From the NCBI GenBank assembly GCA_902496115.1, contig CABUZK010000002.1, positions 62,001-126,000 on the forward strand: a DNA stretch of 64,000 nucleotides, in the 5' to 3' direction. The translations under genes were made by a program, and so were the position numbers. Positions 1-8,589 of the stretch are shown in pieces. The first letter of the stretch is position 1. The number at the start of each line of letters is the position of its first letter. The DNA is from an uncultured Collinsella sp. Its GTDB lineage: Bacteria > Actinomycetota > Coriobacteriia > Coriobacteriales > Coriobacteriaceae. Below the pieces are notes generated by a model, which searched no databases, was not told where the DNA came from, and worked only from the letters and a program-made list of their open reading frames with translations.

Positions 1-247
1 TGTCCTGAGCGTGAGCCATGATGAAGGTCATCTCCATCTCGCCACCGCCGGCCTCCTGCGAAAGCAGCTTGGTCTGCGTGTCGTGGGCACCGATGAGCGC
101 ATCGCTGGCATCCTTGTGCAGCTGCTCGGCCTTCTCAAAGTCACCCTCGCGAGCAGCATCGAGCGCTGCAAGCAGATCGGTCTGGGCGTCACCTGCGTAT
201 GCGACGATCTCGAATCCAACCATCGAGATTTCTTCTTTGGTTGCCAT
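1..247 (-). CDS. PTS lactose/cellobiose-type IIA component (3' end outside window)
   Basis: Cytoplasmic phosphocarrier that passes phosphate from HPr to a lactose/cellobiose-family IIB. Starting from the ATG at 245-247, 82 codons are visible and no stop is reached. The frame reads MATKEEISMVGFEIVAYAG, then the helical segment GAHDTQTKLLSQEA, whose His is the phosphorylated residue of the family, then a Met-rich MTFIMAHAQD motif. All are typical of LacF/CelC-type IIA (about 100-110 aa), so only about 20-30 residues are missing. Neither IICB gene in this window has its own IIA, so this protein probably serves one or both (inference). It lies downstream of the lacI-type gene on the same strand, with about 210 bp between them that holds a conspicuous operator-like repeat. 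Confidence 0.9.
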   Translation of the reverse strand, partial: MATKEEISMVGFEIVAYAGDAQTDLLAALDAAREGDFEKAEQLHKDASDALIGAHDTQTKLLSQEAGGGEMEMTFIMAHAQD

Positions 248-372
248 GTTGCGTTCCTTTCACATATGAACCAATGGAGAGCATCGCGTCCGGGCATACG
301 CGCTGCGTTGTGTATGACAGAAACAATAACATTCAAACAAAAAAGAACAGCGCAAAACGTAATTTCGAGCTA

Positions 373-401
373 TGAACGGTCACTTTTCGACCGTGAACGG
401 T
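373..401. promoter_or_regulatory. operator-like repeat upstream of the IIA gene
   Basis: The site contains two GAACGGT copies 20 bp apart, with an ACCGT in between (AACGGTC-n8-ACCGTGAACGGT). The same arrangement with the same spacing occurs on the opposite strand at 33118-33146, in front of the mannose-family PTS operon. A looser version lies at 33339-33369. It sits 126 bp upstream of the IIA start codon, where a promoter or operator is expected. The binding protein is unknown. Confidence 0.5.
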
Positions 402-461
402 TTTTAAACCAATTTAAACAATATCGAACACAATTAGCGGAAACCCAAACAGACCCGCGCC

Positions 462-1466
462 CTAGCGTACATCGCGCACCGTATCGCCCTCGACGAGCAC
501 GCCCGGAAACAGCATGTGCTCCACACCGGGTTCAACGCCCTCGGCGCCGGCAATCTTGTCAACCGCCCACATGCCGACACGCCTGTTGTCAAAGCGCACG
601 GTGGTCAGGCGACGGTCGGGCACGATATCGCCCAGGCTGTCATCAACACCCACCACGCTCACGTCCTCGGGCACACGCCTTCCGCGCGACTCGAGCCCGC
701 GAATGCAGCCGTAGGCCATGGCGTCGTTGGAGGCATAGATGGCAGTACAGGTCGGATCGTCCGCCAGAGCCTGGCCTGCGGCATATCCGCTCTGCGCCGT
801 CCAATCGCCACGGATGAGTCGCGGCAGCTCAATACCATGTGCGCGCAATGTCTCGCGCCAGCCTTCCTCGCGCTGCATGCCCGAAAGCGAGCGCTCGGGG
901 CACGAGATAAAGCGCACGGTCTTGTGCCCCTGCTCCAGCAAATACTCGACCACCTGGCGCGAGCAATCGAACTGGTCGTTATCGACCGTTGAACAAAGCG
1001 GGTGCTCCAACATCGTAACGAGCACTGTCTGCATGCCGGGCAGTGGCTCGAAGGTTCCAAAGTCCGCCGGCATGCGATTCATGATCACGACCATGCCATC
1101 CACCGGCAGTGCGCTCATGCGCGACGATGCGCTCTCGAGGGTATACGGATGCCCATCTACTTTCGTGAGGGTAATGGCGTAGCCGTGCTTATCGGCGGCG
1201 GCAGCAAAGCCCTCCATACGGTCGAGGTTGCCGGTACCGGTAATGTTGAACATGGCGACGCCGACGGTCTTAAACTTGCCGCGGCGCAGCGATCGACCGG
1301 CAAAATTGGGGCGATACCCCAGCTCGCGCATGGCGGCACGCACGCGCTCCTTGGTCTCGGGGCGCACGCTGGGCGAATCGTGCACCGTACGCGAGACTGT
1401 CTGCTCCGAGACGCCCGCGAGACGCGCCACGTCCTTAACGGAAACCGATTTTTTAACAGCGGCCAT
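462..1466 (-). CDS. LacI-family transcriptional regulator
   Basis: A 334-aa repressor-type protein. Residues 8-60 form the LacI helix-turn-helix and hinge (VKDVARLAGVSEQTVSR, then the conserved LGYRPN region). The rest is the periplasmic-binding-protein-like sugar-sensing core, ending in the usual VGVDDS and TTVRFD segments. It is divergent from the IICB/GH1 genes that begin at 1823, so they are the likely targets. The 356-bp gap holds two near-identical arms that are good operator candidates. The protein is clearly related to the second LacI protein at 5449-6450, for example in the shared LPVDGM and STVDNDQ/STVSDDQ regions. The exact sugar ligand cannot be read from the sequence. Confidence 0.92.
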   Translation of the reverse strand: MAAVKKSVSVKDVARLAGVSEQTVSRTVHDSPSVRPETKERVRAAMRELGYRPNFAGRSLRRGKFKTVGVAMFNITGTGNLDRMEGFAAAADKHGYAITLTKVDGHPYTLESASSRMSALPVDGMVVIMNRMPADFGTFEPLPGMQTVLVTMLEHPLCSTVDNDQFDCSRQVVEYLLEQGHKTVRFISCPERSLSGMQREEGWRETLRAHGIELPRLIRGDWTAQSGYAAGQALADDPTCTAIYASNDAMAYGCIRGLESRGRRVPEDVSVVGVDDSLGDIVPDRRLTTVRFDNRRVGMWAVDKIAGAEGVEPGVEHMLFPGVLVEGDTVRDVR

Positions 1467-1622
1467 AGGTCGATCTTTCTATGTCAACGATGCCATTAGT
1501 GGCATCCTACGCAGTCAAATGAAACGTCTTCAAGTATATCTAACGCCTCCCCACCATACGCTTACCACCCAAAACCTACCGTTCACCGACATTTTTGCTT
1601 CCCCGAACGGCTTTTGTCGCCC

Positions 1623-1762
1623 AAATGTTAACGTTGCCATTGTGCAAACACAGAGCCACCGGGCGGCTCAAACGTTTACGCACAAAGAATCGACGGTTCG
1701 CAGGCACAGGAACCACCGGTTCGCGTCTTTTTTTGTGTCGCAAAATGGCAACGTCAACATTT
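1623..1762. promoter_or_regulatory. paired operator candidates upstream of the first PTS gene
   Basis: AAATGTTAACGTTGCCATT at 1623-1641 is repeated in inverted orientation, with one difference over 19 bases, at 1744-1762. The two arms are about 120 bp apart (start to start), a distance at which a LacI-type dimer pair could loop DNA. The second PTS operon carries related motifs at 6588-6631. The rest of 1467-1822 is intergenic, with no other gene seen. Assignment to the divergent LacI protein is inference. Confidence 0.5.
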
Positions 1763-1822
1763 TGGCAACCGAACGTCAAAAGCTACCATCGTTGCTAACC
1801 CACCGACTCTTAGGAGCTTTGC

Positions 1823-3598
1823 ATGGAGCAACTCATCGCCACTATCGAAAAGGGCCAGCCCTTTTTCAACGCGATCGCCCGCAACAAGTACCTCAAGGCG
1901 ATCCGCGACGGTTTTATCTCCGTCATCCCCATCATCATCTTCTCGTCCATCTTCTGCCTCGTAGCCTCGGTCCCCAACATCTGGGGTTTCTACTGGCCCG
2001 ATGACATCAACAACGCCCTGTGGAAGTGCTACAACTACTCCATGGGCATCCTGGCAATCGCCTGTGCCGCCACCACCGCCAAGCACTTCGCCGACGCTCA
2101 GAACCGCGACCTGCCCAAGAACAACCAGATCAACTTTATCTCATGCATGTGCGCGGCCATCATCGGCTTCTTGCTCCTTTCGAGCGACACCATCGCCACG
2201 GACGCCGCCAGCGGCTTCAACACCACCTACCTTGGTTCCAAGGGCCTGCTGACCGCCTTCATCGCTGCGTTTGTGACCGGCATCATCTACAAGTTCTTTA
2301 TCAAGCGCAACATCACCGTCAAGATGCCCGAGCAGGTTCCGCCCAACATCTCGCAGACCTTTAAGGACATCATTCCCTTCTCCGTCTGCATCACCGTCTT
2401 TTGGGTCTTTGACATCGTCTTCCGCGCTGCCTTTGGCTTCTGCTTTGCCCAGGGCGTCATCCAGGTGTTCCAGCCCCTGTTCACCGCTGCCGACGGCTAT
2501 ATCGGTCTCGCTGTGATCTACGGCGCCATGAGCCTGTTCTGGTTCGTCGGCGTCCACGGCCCCTCGATCGTCGAGCCCGCCATCGCCGCCGCCCTCGTTG
2601 CCAACATGACCGACAACCTAGCTGCGTTCCAGGCTGGCCAGCACGCTTCCGCTGTCCTGACCCAGGGTGCCCAGTACTTCGTCGTCTGCATGGGCGGCAC
2701 CGGCGCCACGCTCGTCTTGGTCTTTATGTTCTGCTTCCTGGCCAAGTCCCAGGAGATGCGCGCCGTCGGTAAGGCCGCCATCGTCCCCGTGTGCTTTGCC
2801 GTTAACGAGCCGCTGCTGTTCGCCGCACCCATCGTGCTCAACCCCGTCTTCTTTGTCCCGTTTGTCTTTGCCCCGATCGCCAACATCTGGATCCTCAAGA
2901 TCTTTATCGACTTTTTGGGCATGAACGGCTTTATGTACACCCTGCCCTGGACTGTCCCCGGCCCCATTGGCACCATCATGGGCTTGGGCTTCCAGCCGCT
3001 CGCCTTTGTGATGCTCGCCCTTATCCTGGTCGTCGACTTTGTTCTGTACTATCCGTTCTTCCGTGCCTACGACGCCCAGAAGTGCGCCGAGGAGGCCGAG
3101 ATCTCCCAGGAGGAGCTCGCCGCCAAGAACGCCGAGAAGGCCGCCAAGCTCAACGATGCCTTCCAGGGCAAGGCTGACGCCAAGAGCGTTGCCGCCGGCG
3201 CCGCTGCCGAGGCCGTGAAGTCCGATGCCCCCGCCGTTCCCGCAGCGCCCGCTGCCGAGGCAACGACCGCCAGCGACCTCAACGGCAAGCGCGTGCTCGT
3301 GCTCTGCCAGGGCGGCGGTACCTCGGGCCTGCTCGCCAACGCACTGGCCAAGGCCGCCAAAGAGCGCGGCATCAATCTTGAGACCGCTGCCGAGGCCTAT
3401 GGCAACCACGTTGACATGCTCCCCGACTTTGACCTGGTCGTCCTGGCCCCGCAGGCCGCCAGCTACCTGGCCGACCTGCAGAAAGACTGCGAGCGCGTGG
3501 GCAACAAGTGCGTCGCCTGCCGCGGTAAGCAGTACATCGAGCTCTCCCAGAACGGCGATAAGTCTCTCGCCTTCGTCTCCGAGCAGCTTTCGAAGTAA
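1823..3598 (+). CDS. PTS lactose/cellobiose-family IICB permease (module 1)
   Basis: A 591-aa membrane permease that imports and phosphorylates a beta-galactoside or beta-glucoside. Residues ~1-425 are the multi-span IIC domain, with the family segments FVGVHGPSIVEPAIA and VCFAVNEPLLFAAPI. Residues ~430-485 are an Ala/Glu-rich linker. Residues ~488-591 are the IIB domain, with the phosphorylatable Cys495 in VLVLCQGGGTSG. The LacE-like domain order, IIC then IIB in one chain, is intact. An RBS (AGGAG) lies just upstream of the ATG. The partner GH1 enzyme starts 66 bp downstream. The IIA must come from elsewhere, probably the gene at the left edge. The real substrate, lactose or another beta-glycoside, is not decided by sequence. 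Confidence 0.93.
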   Translation: MEQLIATIEKGQPFFNAIARNKYLKAIRDGFISVIPIIIFSSIFCLVASVPNIWGFYWPDDINNALWKCYNYSMGILAIACAATTAKHFADAQNRDLPKNNQINFISCMCAAIIGFLLLSSDTIATDAASGFNTTYLGSKGLLTAFIAAFVTGIIYKFFIKRNITVKMPEQVPPNISQTFKDIIPFSVCITVFWVFDIVFRAAFGFCFAQGVIQVFQPLFTAADGYIGLAVIYGAMSLFWFVGVHGPSIVEPAIAAALVANMTDNLAAFQAGQHASAVLTQGAQYFVVCMGGTGATLVLVFMFCFLAKSQEMRAVGKAAIVPVCFAVNEPLLFAAPIVLNPVFFVPFVFAPIANIWILKIFIDFLGMNGFMYTLPWTVPGPIGTIMGLGFQPLAFVMLALILVVDFVLYYPFFRAYDAQKCAEEAEISQEELAAKNAEKAAKLNDAFQGKADAKSVAAGAAAEAVKSDAPAVPAAPAAEATTASDLNGKRVLVLCQGGGTSGLLANALAKAAKERGINLETAAEAYGNHVDMLPDFDLVVLAPQAASYLADLQKDCERVGNKCVACRGKQYIELSQNGDKSLAFVSEQLSK

Positions 3599-3608
3599 GT
3601 AACGCTCA

Positions 3609-3640
3609 GGGCCAGCCGACCATCCAAGACCGGCTGGCCC
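3609..3640 (+). terminator. intra-operon hairpin between IICB and GH1
   Basis: GGGCCAGCCG pairs perfectly with CGGCTGGCCC across a 12-nt loop. Only TTCGATTT follows, with no long T-run. It is probably a processing or stability hairpin, or a leaky terminator that sets the IICB:GH1 ratio. A similar hairpin sits at the same place in module 2 (8529-8555). Confidence 0.5.
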
Positions 3641-3664
3641 TTCGATTTAGACGATTGGATCATC

Positions 3665-5104
3665 ATGTCCGTTAACCCTGCTAGCGTCACTAACCCGCCT
3701 GCGCAGTTTCCCGAGGACTTTGTCTTTGGCGGCGCCACCGCTGCCTACCAAGTAGAGGGCGCGACCCGCACTCACGGTAAGGGCAAGGTCGCCTGGGACG
3801 ACTTCCTGGAGGCCCAGGGGCGCTTTTCCCCCGATCCCGCTTCGGACTTCTACAACCAGTACCCCGTCGACCTGGAACTGTGCGAGGAGTTTGGCATCAA
3901 CGGCATCCGTCTCTCCATTGCCTGGAGCCGCATCTTTCCCAACGGGACCGGCGAGATCAACCCCGAGGGCGTCCAGTTCTACCACGACCTCTTCGCCGAG
4001 TGCCACAAGCACCACGTTGAGCCGTTTGTCACGCTGCATCACTTCGATACGCCGCTGTCCCTCTTTGAGAAGGGCGACTTCCTCAACCGCGAGACCATCG
4101 ACGCCTTTGTGGACTTTGCCACCTTCTGCTTTAAGGAGTACGCCGACCAGGTGACCTATTGGTTCACCTTTAACGAGATCTGGGCGGACGCCTCCAACAC
4201 CTACATCGAGGGCACTTTCCCCGGTGGCGTCAAGGCACATCTTGCCGAAGCCTTCCAGTGCGAGCACAACATGATGCTCGCCCACGCCAAGGCCTTGCTG
4301 GCCTTCCACAACGGCGGTTTTAAGGGCAAGATCGGCGTCATTCAGTCGTTGGAGTTTAAGTATCCGCTCAACGAGAACGACCCCGCCGACATCAAAGCCG
4401 CCAACAACGAGCACGTGCTGCAGAACCAGTTCTTGCTCGACGCCACCTTCCGTGGCGACTACGCGCCCGACACCCTCGAGTGCGCCAACCGTCTGGCTGC
4501 CGTCTCGGGCGGCACCATCGAGATCCTGGACGAGGACCTCGAGATTATGCGCGAGGCCGCGCTCTACAACGACTACCTGGGCGTCAACAACTACCAGTGT
4601 CGCTTCTTGAAGGCTTACGATGGCGAGAACGACCTGCACCACAACGGTACGGGCGAGAAGGGCACCGGCCGCTGGCGCGTTAAGGGTATTGGCGAGCATG
4701 TGAACAAGCCTGGCATCCCCACCACCGACTGGGACTGGATCATCTATCCCGAGGGCCTGTTCGATCTGCTCGTCTACATTAAGCAGCGCTACCCCAACTA
4801 TAAGCAGATCTTCATTACCGAAAACGGCATGGGCTACAAGGATCCCTACAAAGACGGCTTTGTGGACGACCAGCCGCGCATCGACTACATCGAGCAGCAC
4901 CTGCGTTGGCTGCTCAAGGCTATGGAGGTGGGCGTCAACGTGGGCGGCTACTTCCTGTGGAGCCTGCAGGATCAGTTCTCCTGGACCAATGGTTACAACA
5001 AGCGTTACGGCTTCTTCTACGTTGACTTTGAAACCCAAAAGCGCACGCCCAAGGCAAGCGCCTACTGGTATAAGCACGTGGCGCAGACCCGTCGTCTGGA
5101 CTAG
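3665..5104 (+). CDS. GH1 6-phospho-beta-galactosidase/glucosidase (module 1)
   Basis: A 479-aa cytoplasmic hydrolase that cleaves the phosphorylated disaccharide delivered by the IICB just upstream. The catalytic acid/base is Glu171 in WFTFNEI; NEI in place of the usual NEP is characteristic of LacG-type enzymes. The nucleophile is Glu386 in FITENGMGYKD. SWTNGYNKRYG near the C-terminus supplies the Ser, Lys and Tyr that hold the substrate 6-phosphate in LacG. Length matches the family (about 470). It is paralogous to the enzyme at 8590-10011. A strong terminator follows at 5150. 6-Phospho-beta-galactosidase is the best call, but specificity for gluco- or galacto-configured sugar is unproven. 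Confidence 0.92.
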   Translation: MSVNPASVTNPPAQFPEDFVFGGATAAYQVEGATRTHGKGKVAWDDFLEAQGRFSPDPASDFYNQYPVDLELCEEFGINGIRLSIAWSRIFPNGTGEINPEGVQFYHDLFAECHKHHVEPFVTLHHFDTPLSLFEKGDFLNRETIDAFVDFATFCFKEYADQVTYWFTFNEIWADASNTYIEGTFPGGVKAHLAEAFQCEHNMMLAHAKALLAFHNGGFKGKIGVIQSLEFKYPLNENDPADIKAANNEHVLQNQFLLDATFRGDYAPDTLECANRLAAVSGGTIEILDEDLEIMREAALYNDYLGVNNYQCRFLKAYDGENDLHHNGTGEKGTGRWRVKGIGEHVNKPGIPTTDWDWIIYPEGLFDLLVYIKQRYPNYKQIFITENGMGYKDPYKDGFVDDQPRIDYIEQHLRWLLKAMEVGVNVGGYFLWSLQDQFSWTNGYNKRYGFFYVDFETQKRTPKASAYWYKHVAQTRRLD

Positions 5105-5149
5105 TGACTGGCGGGGTTGCCCGCTCACACAACCTGTCCCCATTTCTCA

Positions 5150-5193
5150 GCCGGGGGCGGCACGTCACACGGCGCGCCGCCCCCGGCCTTTTT
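5150..5193 (+). terminator. rho-independent terminator of module 1
   Basis: GCCGGGGGCGGC pairs with GCCGCCCCCGGC, followed by CTTTTTG. This is a strong GC-rich stem plus T-run, 45 bp after the GH1 stop. Confidence 0.9.
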
Positions 5194-5210
5194 GTGCAGG
5201 TCGGAAGCCG

Positions 5211-5433
5211 TTTGTCTCAATCTGTAACATCTAGCCGAGTTTTTTGGTCCTAGCTGTTACAGATCGAGACAAACAGAACGCCCGAGCAGAAATATCTCAA
5301 TCTGTAACATCTAGCTGGTTATTTCACCCTTAACTGTTACAGATCGAGACAAATGGAATAGGCGGGGCCGAATTGTCTAAATCCGTAACACTAAAACCGG
5401 TTTTGGACGTCTGGTTGTTACAGATTGAGATGA
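5211..5433. repeat. three 63-bp palindromes at exact 80-bp spacing
   Basis: The units are 5211-5273, 5291-5353 and 5371-5433. Each is 63 bp, with outer arms of the type TTTGTCTCAATCTGTAACA / TGTTACAGATCGAGACAAA and an inner CTAG-containing loop of about 25 bp. They are separated by 17-bp spacers, so the period is exactly 80 bp. The first spacer (5274-5290) is identical to the one in the copy at 10101-10243. No ORF is present. Unlike CRISPR, the units are palindromic and a spacer is reused at another locus. This could be a REP/MITE-like mobile hairpin or a protein-binding array. Confidence 0.85.
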
Positions 5434-5448
5434 ACGAGCCGAGCACGT

Positions 5449-6450
5449 CTACGCCCGCAGGTCTTTCACGCTAGAACGCTCGACCAACACGCCCGAGACG
5501 AGCGTACGGCTTCTGGAGCTCGGGGCTTCCAGACCTGCGACGACCTCGTTAAGCGCACGGATGCCCAGCTCGCGGTGACGGAACTTCACCGACGTCAGAA
5601 TCGAGTTGGGAATCGTCTTGTAGAGCTCATCGTCGAAGCCGATCACGGACACGTCGTCGGGCACACTGAGCCCTTTGTCACGTAGAGCCACCATCACGCC
5701 GTTTGCCATGCAGTCGTTAGCAGCGAGGACCGCCGTGCAATCGGGCTTATCGGCAAGCACAAGGCCCGCGGCATAGCCACTGTCCGCATTCCAATCGCCT
5801 TGCAGAGGCTCGGGCGGCTCAATGCCACGCGCCTCGAGTGCCGCACGCCAACCTTTCATACGACACTGGCTCGACAGCGCCTCTTTCTTACCAGAGACGA
5901 AGTATACGTTCTTGTGCCCGCGATTTAAGAAGTACTCGCACGCCATGCGCGCACCACCCTCTTGATCGTCACTAACGGTAGAGCAGGTAGGATGCTCCAT
6001 CGGCGTGATAATCACCGTCTTGAGGTCCTTCGGTGCCTCAAAGGTATCAAAGTCATCGACCATCTGACGCAGGTTGAAGATCATGCCATCAACAGGCAGC
6101 TGCGACATCCTACGCGCCGCTTCGGCAAGGGTCATCTTCTCCCCCGCCCGCTTTTTGATCATCGTGAGCGCAAAGCCGCGTTCTTCGGCGGCATCGGCGA
6201 TACCGTCAATCATGTCCACGGCACCGCCCGACAAGTGAAACAGCACGACGCCGATACACCCGTAACGGCCCAACTTGAGCGAACGCGCGGCAAAGTTGGT
6301 TCGAAACCCGAGCACCTCCATTGCGGAGTGGACCTTATCGCGTGTCGACTCGCGCACGCTATCGGGCTCGTTGATCACGCGCGACACTGTCTTGAGAGAA
6401 ACGCCCGCGGCAATCGCCACATCGTTCATCGAGACGTTTTTCTTGTCCAT
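5449..6450 (-). CDS. LacI-family transcriptional regulator (module 2)
   Basis: A 333-aa LacI-type regulator. The chosen ATG at 6448-6450 gives MDKKNVSMNDVAIAAGV, with a GGAGAAG ribosome site 11 bp upstream. The open frame extends 26 codons further but without family similarity. Helix-turn-helix: MNDVAIAAGVSLKTVSRV at about residues 7-24. The sugar-binding core ends with VIGFDDE and a C-terminal VLVERSSVKDL that matches the other LacI protein. It is divergent from the second IICB at 6736 and probably represses it through the repeated AAATGTC-type motifs at 6588-6631. The 3' end abuts the 63-bp palindrome array. Confidence 0.92.
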   Translation of the reverse strand: MDKKNVSMNDVAIAAGVSLKTVSRVINEPDSVRESTRDKVHSAMEVLGFRTNFAARSLKLGRYGCIGVVLFHLSGGAVDMIDGIADAAEERGFALTMIKKRAGEKMTLAEAARRMSQLPVDGMIFNLRQMVDDFDTFEAPKDLKTVIITPMEHPTCSTVSDDQEGGARMACEYFLNRGHKNVYFVSGKKEALSSQCRMKGWRAALEARGIEPPEPLQGDWNADSGYAAGLVLADKPDCTAVLAANDCMANGVMVALRDKGLSVPDDVSVIGFDDELYKTIPNSILTSVKFRHRELGIRALNEVVAGLEAPSSRSRTLVSGVLVERSSVKDLRA

Positions 6451-6587
6451 CGTTGCCACTGCTTCTCCAGTCGGTTTTGAATCGCTTGTTTTTTGTGTTC
6501 TAGCATACACTACCTGCCCGACTGGCAAATCATCCGTTTATCGGACAATATCGACCGTTCACCCGTAAATCCTTGTTGCTCTTCCAA

Positions 6588-6631
6588 AAATGTCTTACGT
6601 TGTCATTAACGAAATGTCCTACGTTGTCATT
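6588..6631. promoter_or_regulatory. tandem operator candidates upstream of the second PTS gene
   Basis: AAATGTCTTACGTTGTCATT (6588-6607) and AAATGTCCTACGTTGTCATT (6612-6631) differ at one base and are spaced 24 bp start to start. Each is a rough palindrome around ACGT. They resemble the AAATGTTAACGTTGCCATT sites of module 1, so each LacI paralogue probably has its own variant operator. They lie 105-148 bp before the IICB start. Confidence 0.55.
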
Positions 6632-6735
6632 TCGCAATGCCTTCCTTAAGCAGGAAGGTTTCCGGGCAGTCCTGACCATCCATCGACGACCAGTTCCATC
6701 CACATGCATCGCGCATCAAGTAGCAAAGGAGCTTT

Positions 6736-8514
6736 ATGGACGCCATCGTAAAGATGCTCGAAAAGCATCAGCCGTTCTTTGAGAAGATCTCGAGGAACAT
6801 CTACCTCCAGGCTATTAAGGACGGATTCCTTGGGTGCATGCCCATCGTCCTCACCTCTTCGATCTTTCTGCTCATTGCCACCCTTCCCGGCGTAGTCGGC
6901 ATCACGCTGCCCCAGCCGCTCATCGACTGGTGCAACAAGCTGTACAACTTCACCATGGGCGTCATGGGCATCATGGTTGCCGGCACCACTGCCAAGAACT
7001 TCACGGCTTCCATGAACCGTCGCATGCCCGCCGGCAAGGTGCTCAACGACGGCTCCACCATGGTGGCCGCCCAGTGCAGTATGCTTTTGCTCGCCGTTAC
7101 GCAGTTCACCACCAAGTTCAACGGCTCCGAGCTTTCGGTCTTCGACTGCACTAGCATGGGCACGCGCGGTCTGTTCTCGGCCTATATCGCCGCGTTCATC
7201 ACCGTGTGGGTCTACAAATTCTGCGTCTCGCGCGATCTGACCATTAAGCTGCCCAAGGAGGTCCCGGGCGCCATCGCTCAGAACTTCCGCGACATCATCC
7301 CCTTTGGCGGCGCCGTCATCATCTGCGGCATCATCGATGTCGTCGTGCGTAACCTCATGGGCGTTCCGTTCTCTGAGCTGCTTATTAAACTGCTTTCCCC
7401 GCTCTTTACCGCTGCAGAAACCTATCCTGGCCTCATCCTCATCCAGGCGGCCACCGCGTTCTTCTGGTTCATCGGCGTCCACGGCCCCTCGATCGTCCAG
7501 CCGGGCATCGACCCCATCCGTCTTGCCAACCAGGCCGAGAACCTGCAGGTTCTGCTGGCAGGCGGCCACCCCGCCCATTCCCTCACCTTTAACATGTCGC
7601 TCGTGGGTGAGTTCGGCGGCACCGGCGCCACGTTCATCGTGCCGCTTCTGCTGATTCTCTTTATGAAGTCCAAGCAGCTCAAAGCCGTCGGTAAGGCCTC
7701 GATTGTTCCTGTTGCCTTCGCCGTCAACGAACCGCTGCTCTTTGGCGCGCCGATGATTCTTAACCCCTACATGCTCATCCCCTTTGTTGCCGCCGGCTGC
7801 GTCAACGTGAGTGTTGCCAAGTTCTTTATCGATAACGTGGGCATGAACGGCTTCTCCTTCGTGGTGCCTTGGGCTACCCCTGCCCCCATCGGCATCTTCA
7901 TCACCACGAACTTCCAGCTTATCGCCCTGGTATTTGTTGCAATCATCATCTTGCTGGACGCCATCATCTACCTGCCGTTCTTGAAGGCATACGATAAGCT
8001 GCTCTGCGACCAGGAGGCCGAGCGCGTCGCCGAGCTGGGTCTTGAGTCCGATGGTGCTGCCACCATCGCCGCCAGCACTTCTGCGCCCGCTGTCGAGCAG
8101 ACTACCGCTTCCGTCGAGCCGACCGCCGCTGCCGCCGACAGCAAGCCTGTCGTCGATCAGCCCGAGCCCGCCGCCGACGCATCCGCTAAGAAGGACGTCG
8201 ATGGCCTGAAGGTCCTCGTCTTGTGCGCCGGCGCCGGCACCTCTGCCATGCTCGCCAACGCCATCAAGGAAGGTGCTGCGCAGACCGGAGAGAACATCGC
8301 TTCCTCCGCAGGCGCCTATGGCCAGCACACTGCCATCATGGATCAGTACGACGTTATCGTGCTCGCCCCGCAGGTTCGTAGCTACTACAACGACATGAAG
8401 GCCGACACCGATCGCCTGGGCATTAAGCTGCTTGCTCCCCGCGGTAAGGAATATATCGACCTTACTCGCGACCCCGCTGGCGCCATCAAGTGGCTCCGCG
8501 AGAACCTCGACTAG
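6736..8514 (+). CDS. PTS lactose/cellobiose-family IICB permease (module 2)
   Basis: A 592-aa paralogue of the IICB at 1823-3598 with the same layout. The IIC membrane domain covers ~1-430 (FIGVHGPSIVQPGID and VAFAVNEPLLFGAPM). A linker rich in Ala, Thr and Glu covers ~435-485. The IIB domain has its phosphorylatable Cys497 in VLVLCAGAGTSAMLANAI. A GGAGC ribosome site precedes the ATG. It is followed at 76 bp by its own GH1 gene. No IIA is encoded in the module. Divergence in the IIC loops relative to module 1 suggests a different beta-glycoside, but which one is not visible. Confidence 0.93.
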   Translation: MDAIVKMLEKHQPFFEKISRNIYLQAIKDGFLGCMPIVLTSSIFLLIATLPGVVGITLPQPLIDWCNKLYNFTMGVMGIMVAGTTAKNFTASMNRRMPAGKVLNDGSTMVAAQCSMLLLAVTQFTTKFNGSELSVFDCTSMGTRGLFSAYIAAFITVWVYKFCVSRDLTIKLPKEVPGAIAQNFRDIIPFGGAVIICGIIDVVVRNLMGVPFSELLIKLLSPLFTAAETYPGLILIQAATAFFWFIGVHGPSIVQPGIDPIRLANQAENLQVLLAGGHPAHSLTFNMSLVGEFGGTGATFIVPLLLILFMKSKQLKAVGKASIVPVAFAVNEPLLFGAPMILNPYMLIPFVAAGCVNVSVAKFFIDNVGMNGFSFVVPWATPAPIGIFITTNFQLIALVFVAIIILLDAIIYLPFLKAYDKLLCDQEAERVAELGLESDGAATIAASTSAPAVEQTTASVEPTAAAADSKPVVDQPEPAADASAKKDVDGLKVLVLCAGAGTSAMLANAIKEGAAQTGENIASSAGAYGQHTAIMDQYDVIVLAPQVRSYYNDMKADTDRLGIKLLAPRGKEYIDLTRDPAGAIKWLRENLD

Positions 8515-8528
8515 TTCCTCCCTCCGTT

Positions 8529-8555
8529 GGTGCCCGGATCCCCAGTTCGGGCACC
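8529..8555 (+). terminator. intra-operon hairpin between IICB and GH1 (module 2)
   Basis: GGTGCCCG pairs with CGGGCACC and is followed by TCTCCC with no T-run. It takes the same place as the hairpin at 3609-3640. It is more likely to protect the mRNA or attenuate than to terminate fully. Confidence 0.45.
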
Positions 8556-8589
8556 TCTCCCTATTCGTATCCCACAGAAAGGATGACTC

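Noticed and set aside
3647..5143. Long minus-strand frame opposite the GH1 gene, and a 966-codon one at 6646-9546
   Set aside because: Composition mirrors the high-GC genes on the plus strand (Val/Gly/Leu-rich with no motifs); both are antisense shadows.
5211..5433. CRISPR array (regular repeats with short spacers)
   Set aside because: Units are 63-bp palindromes, spacers are only 17 bp, one spacer is reused at another locus, and no cas genes are present.
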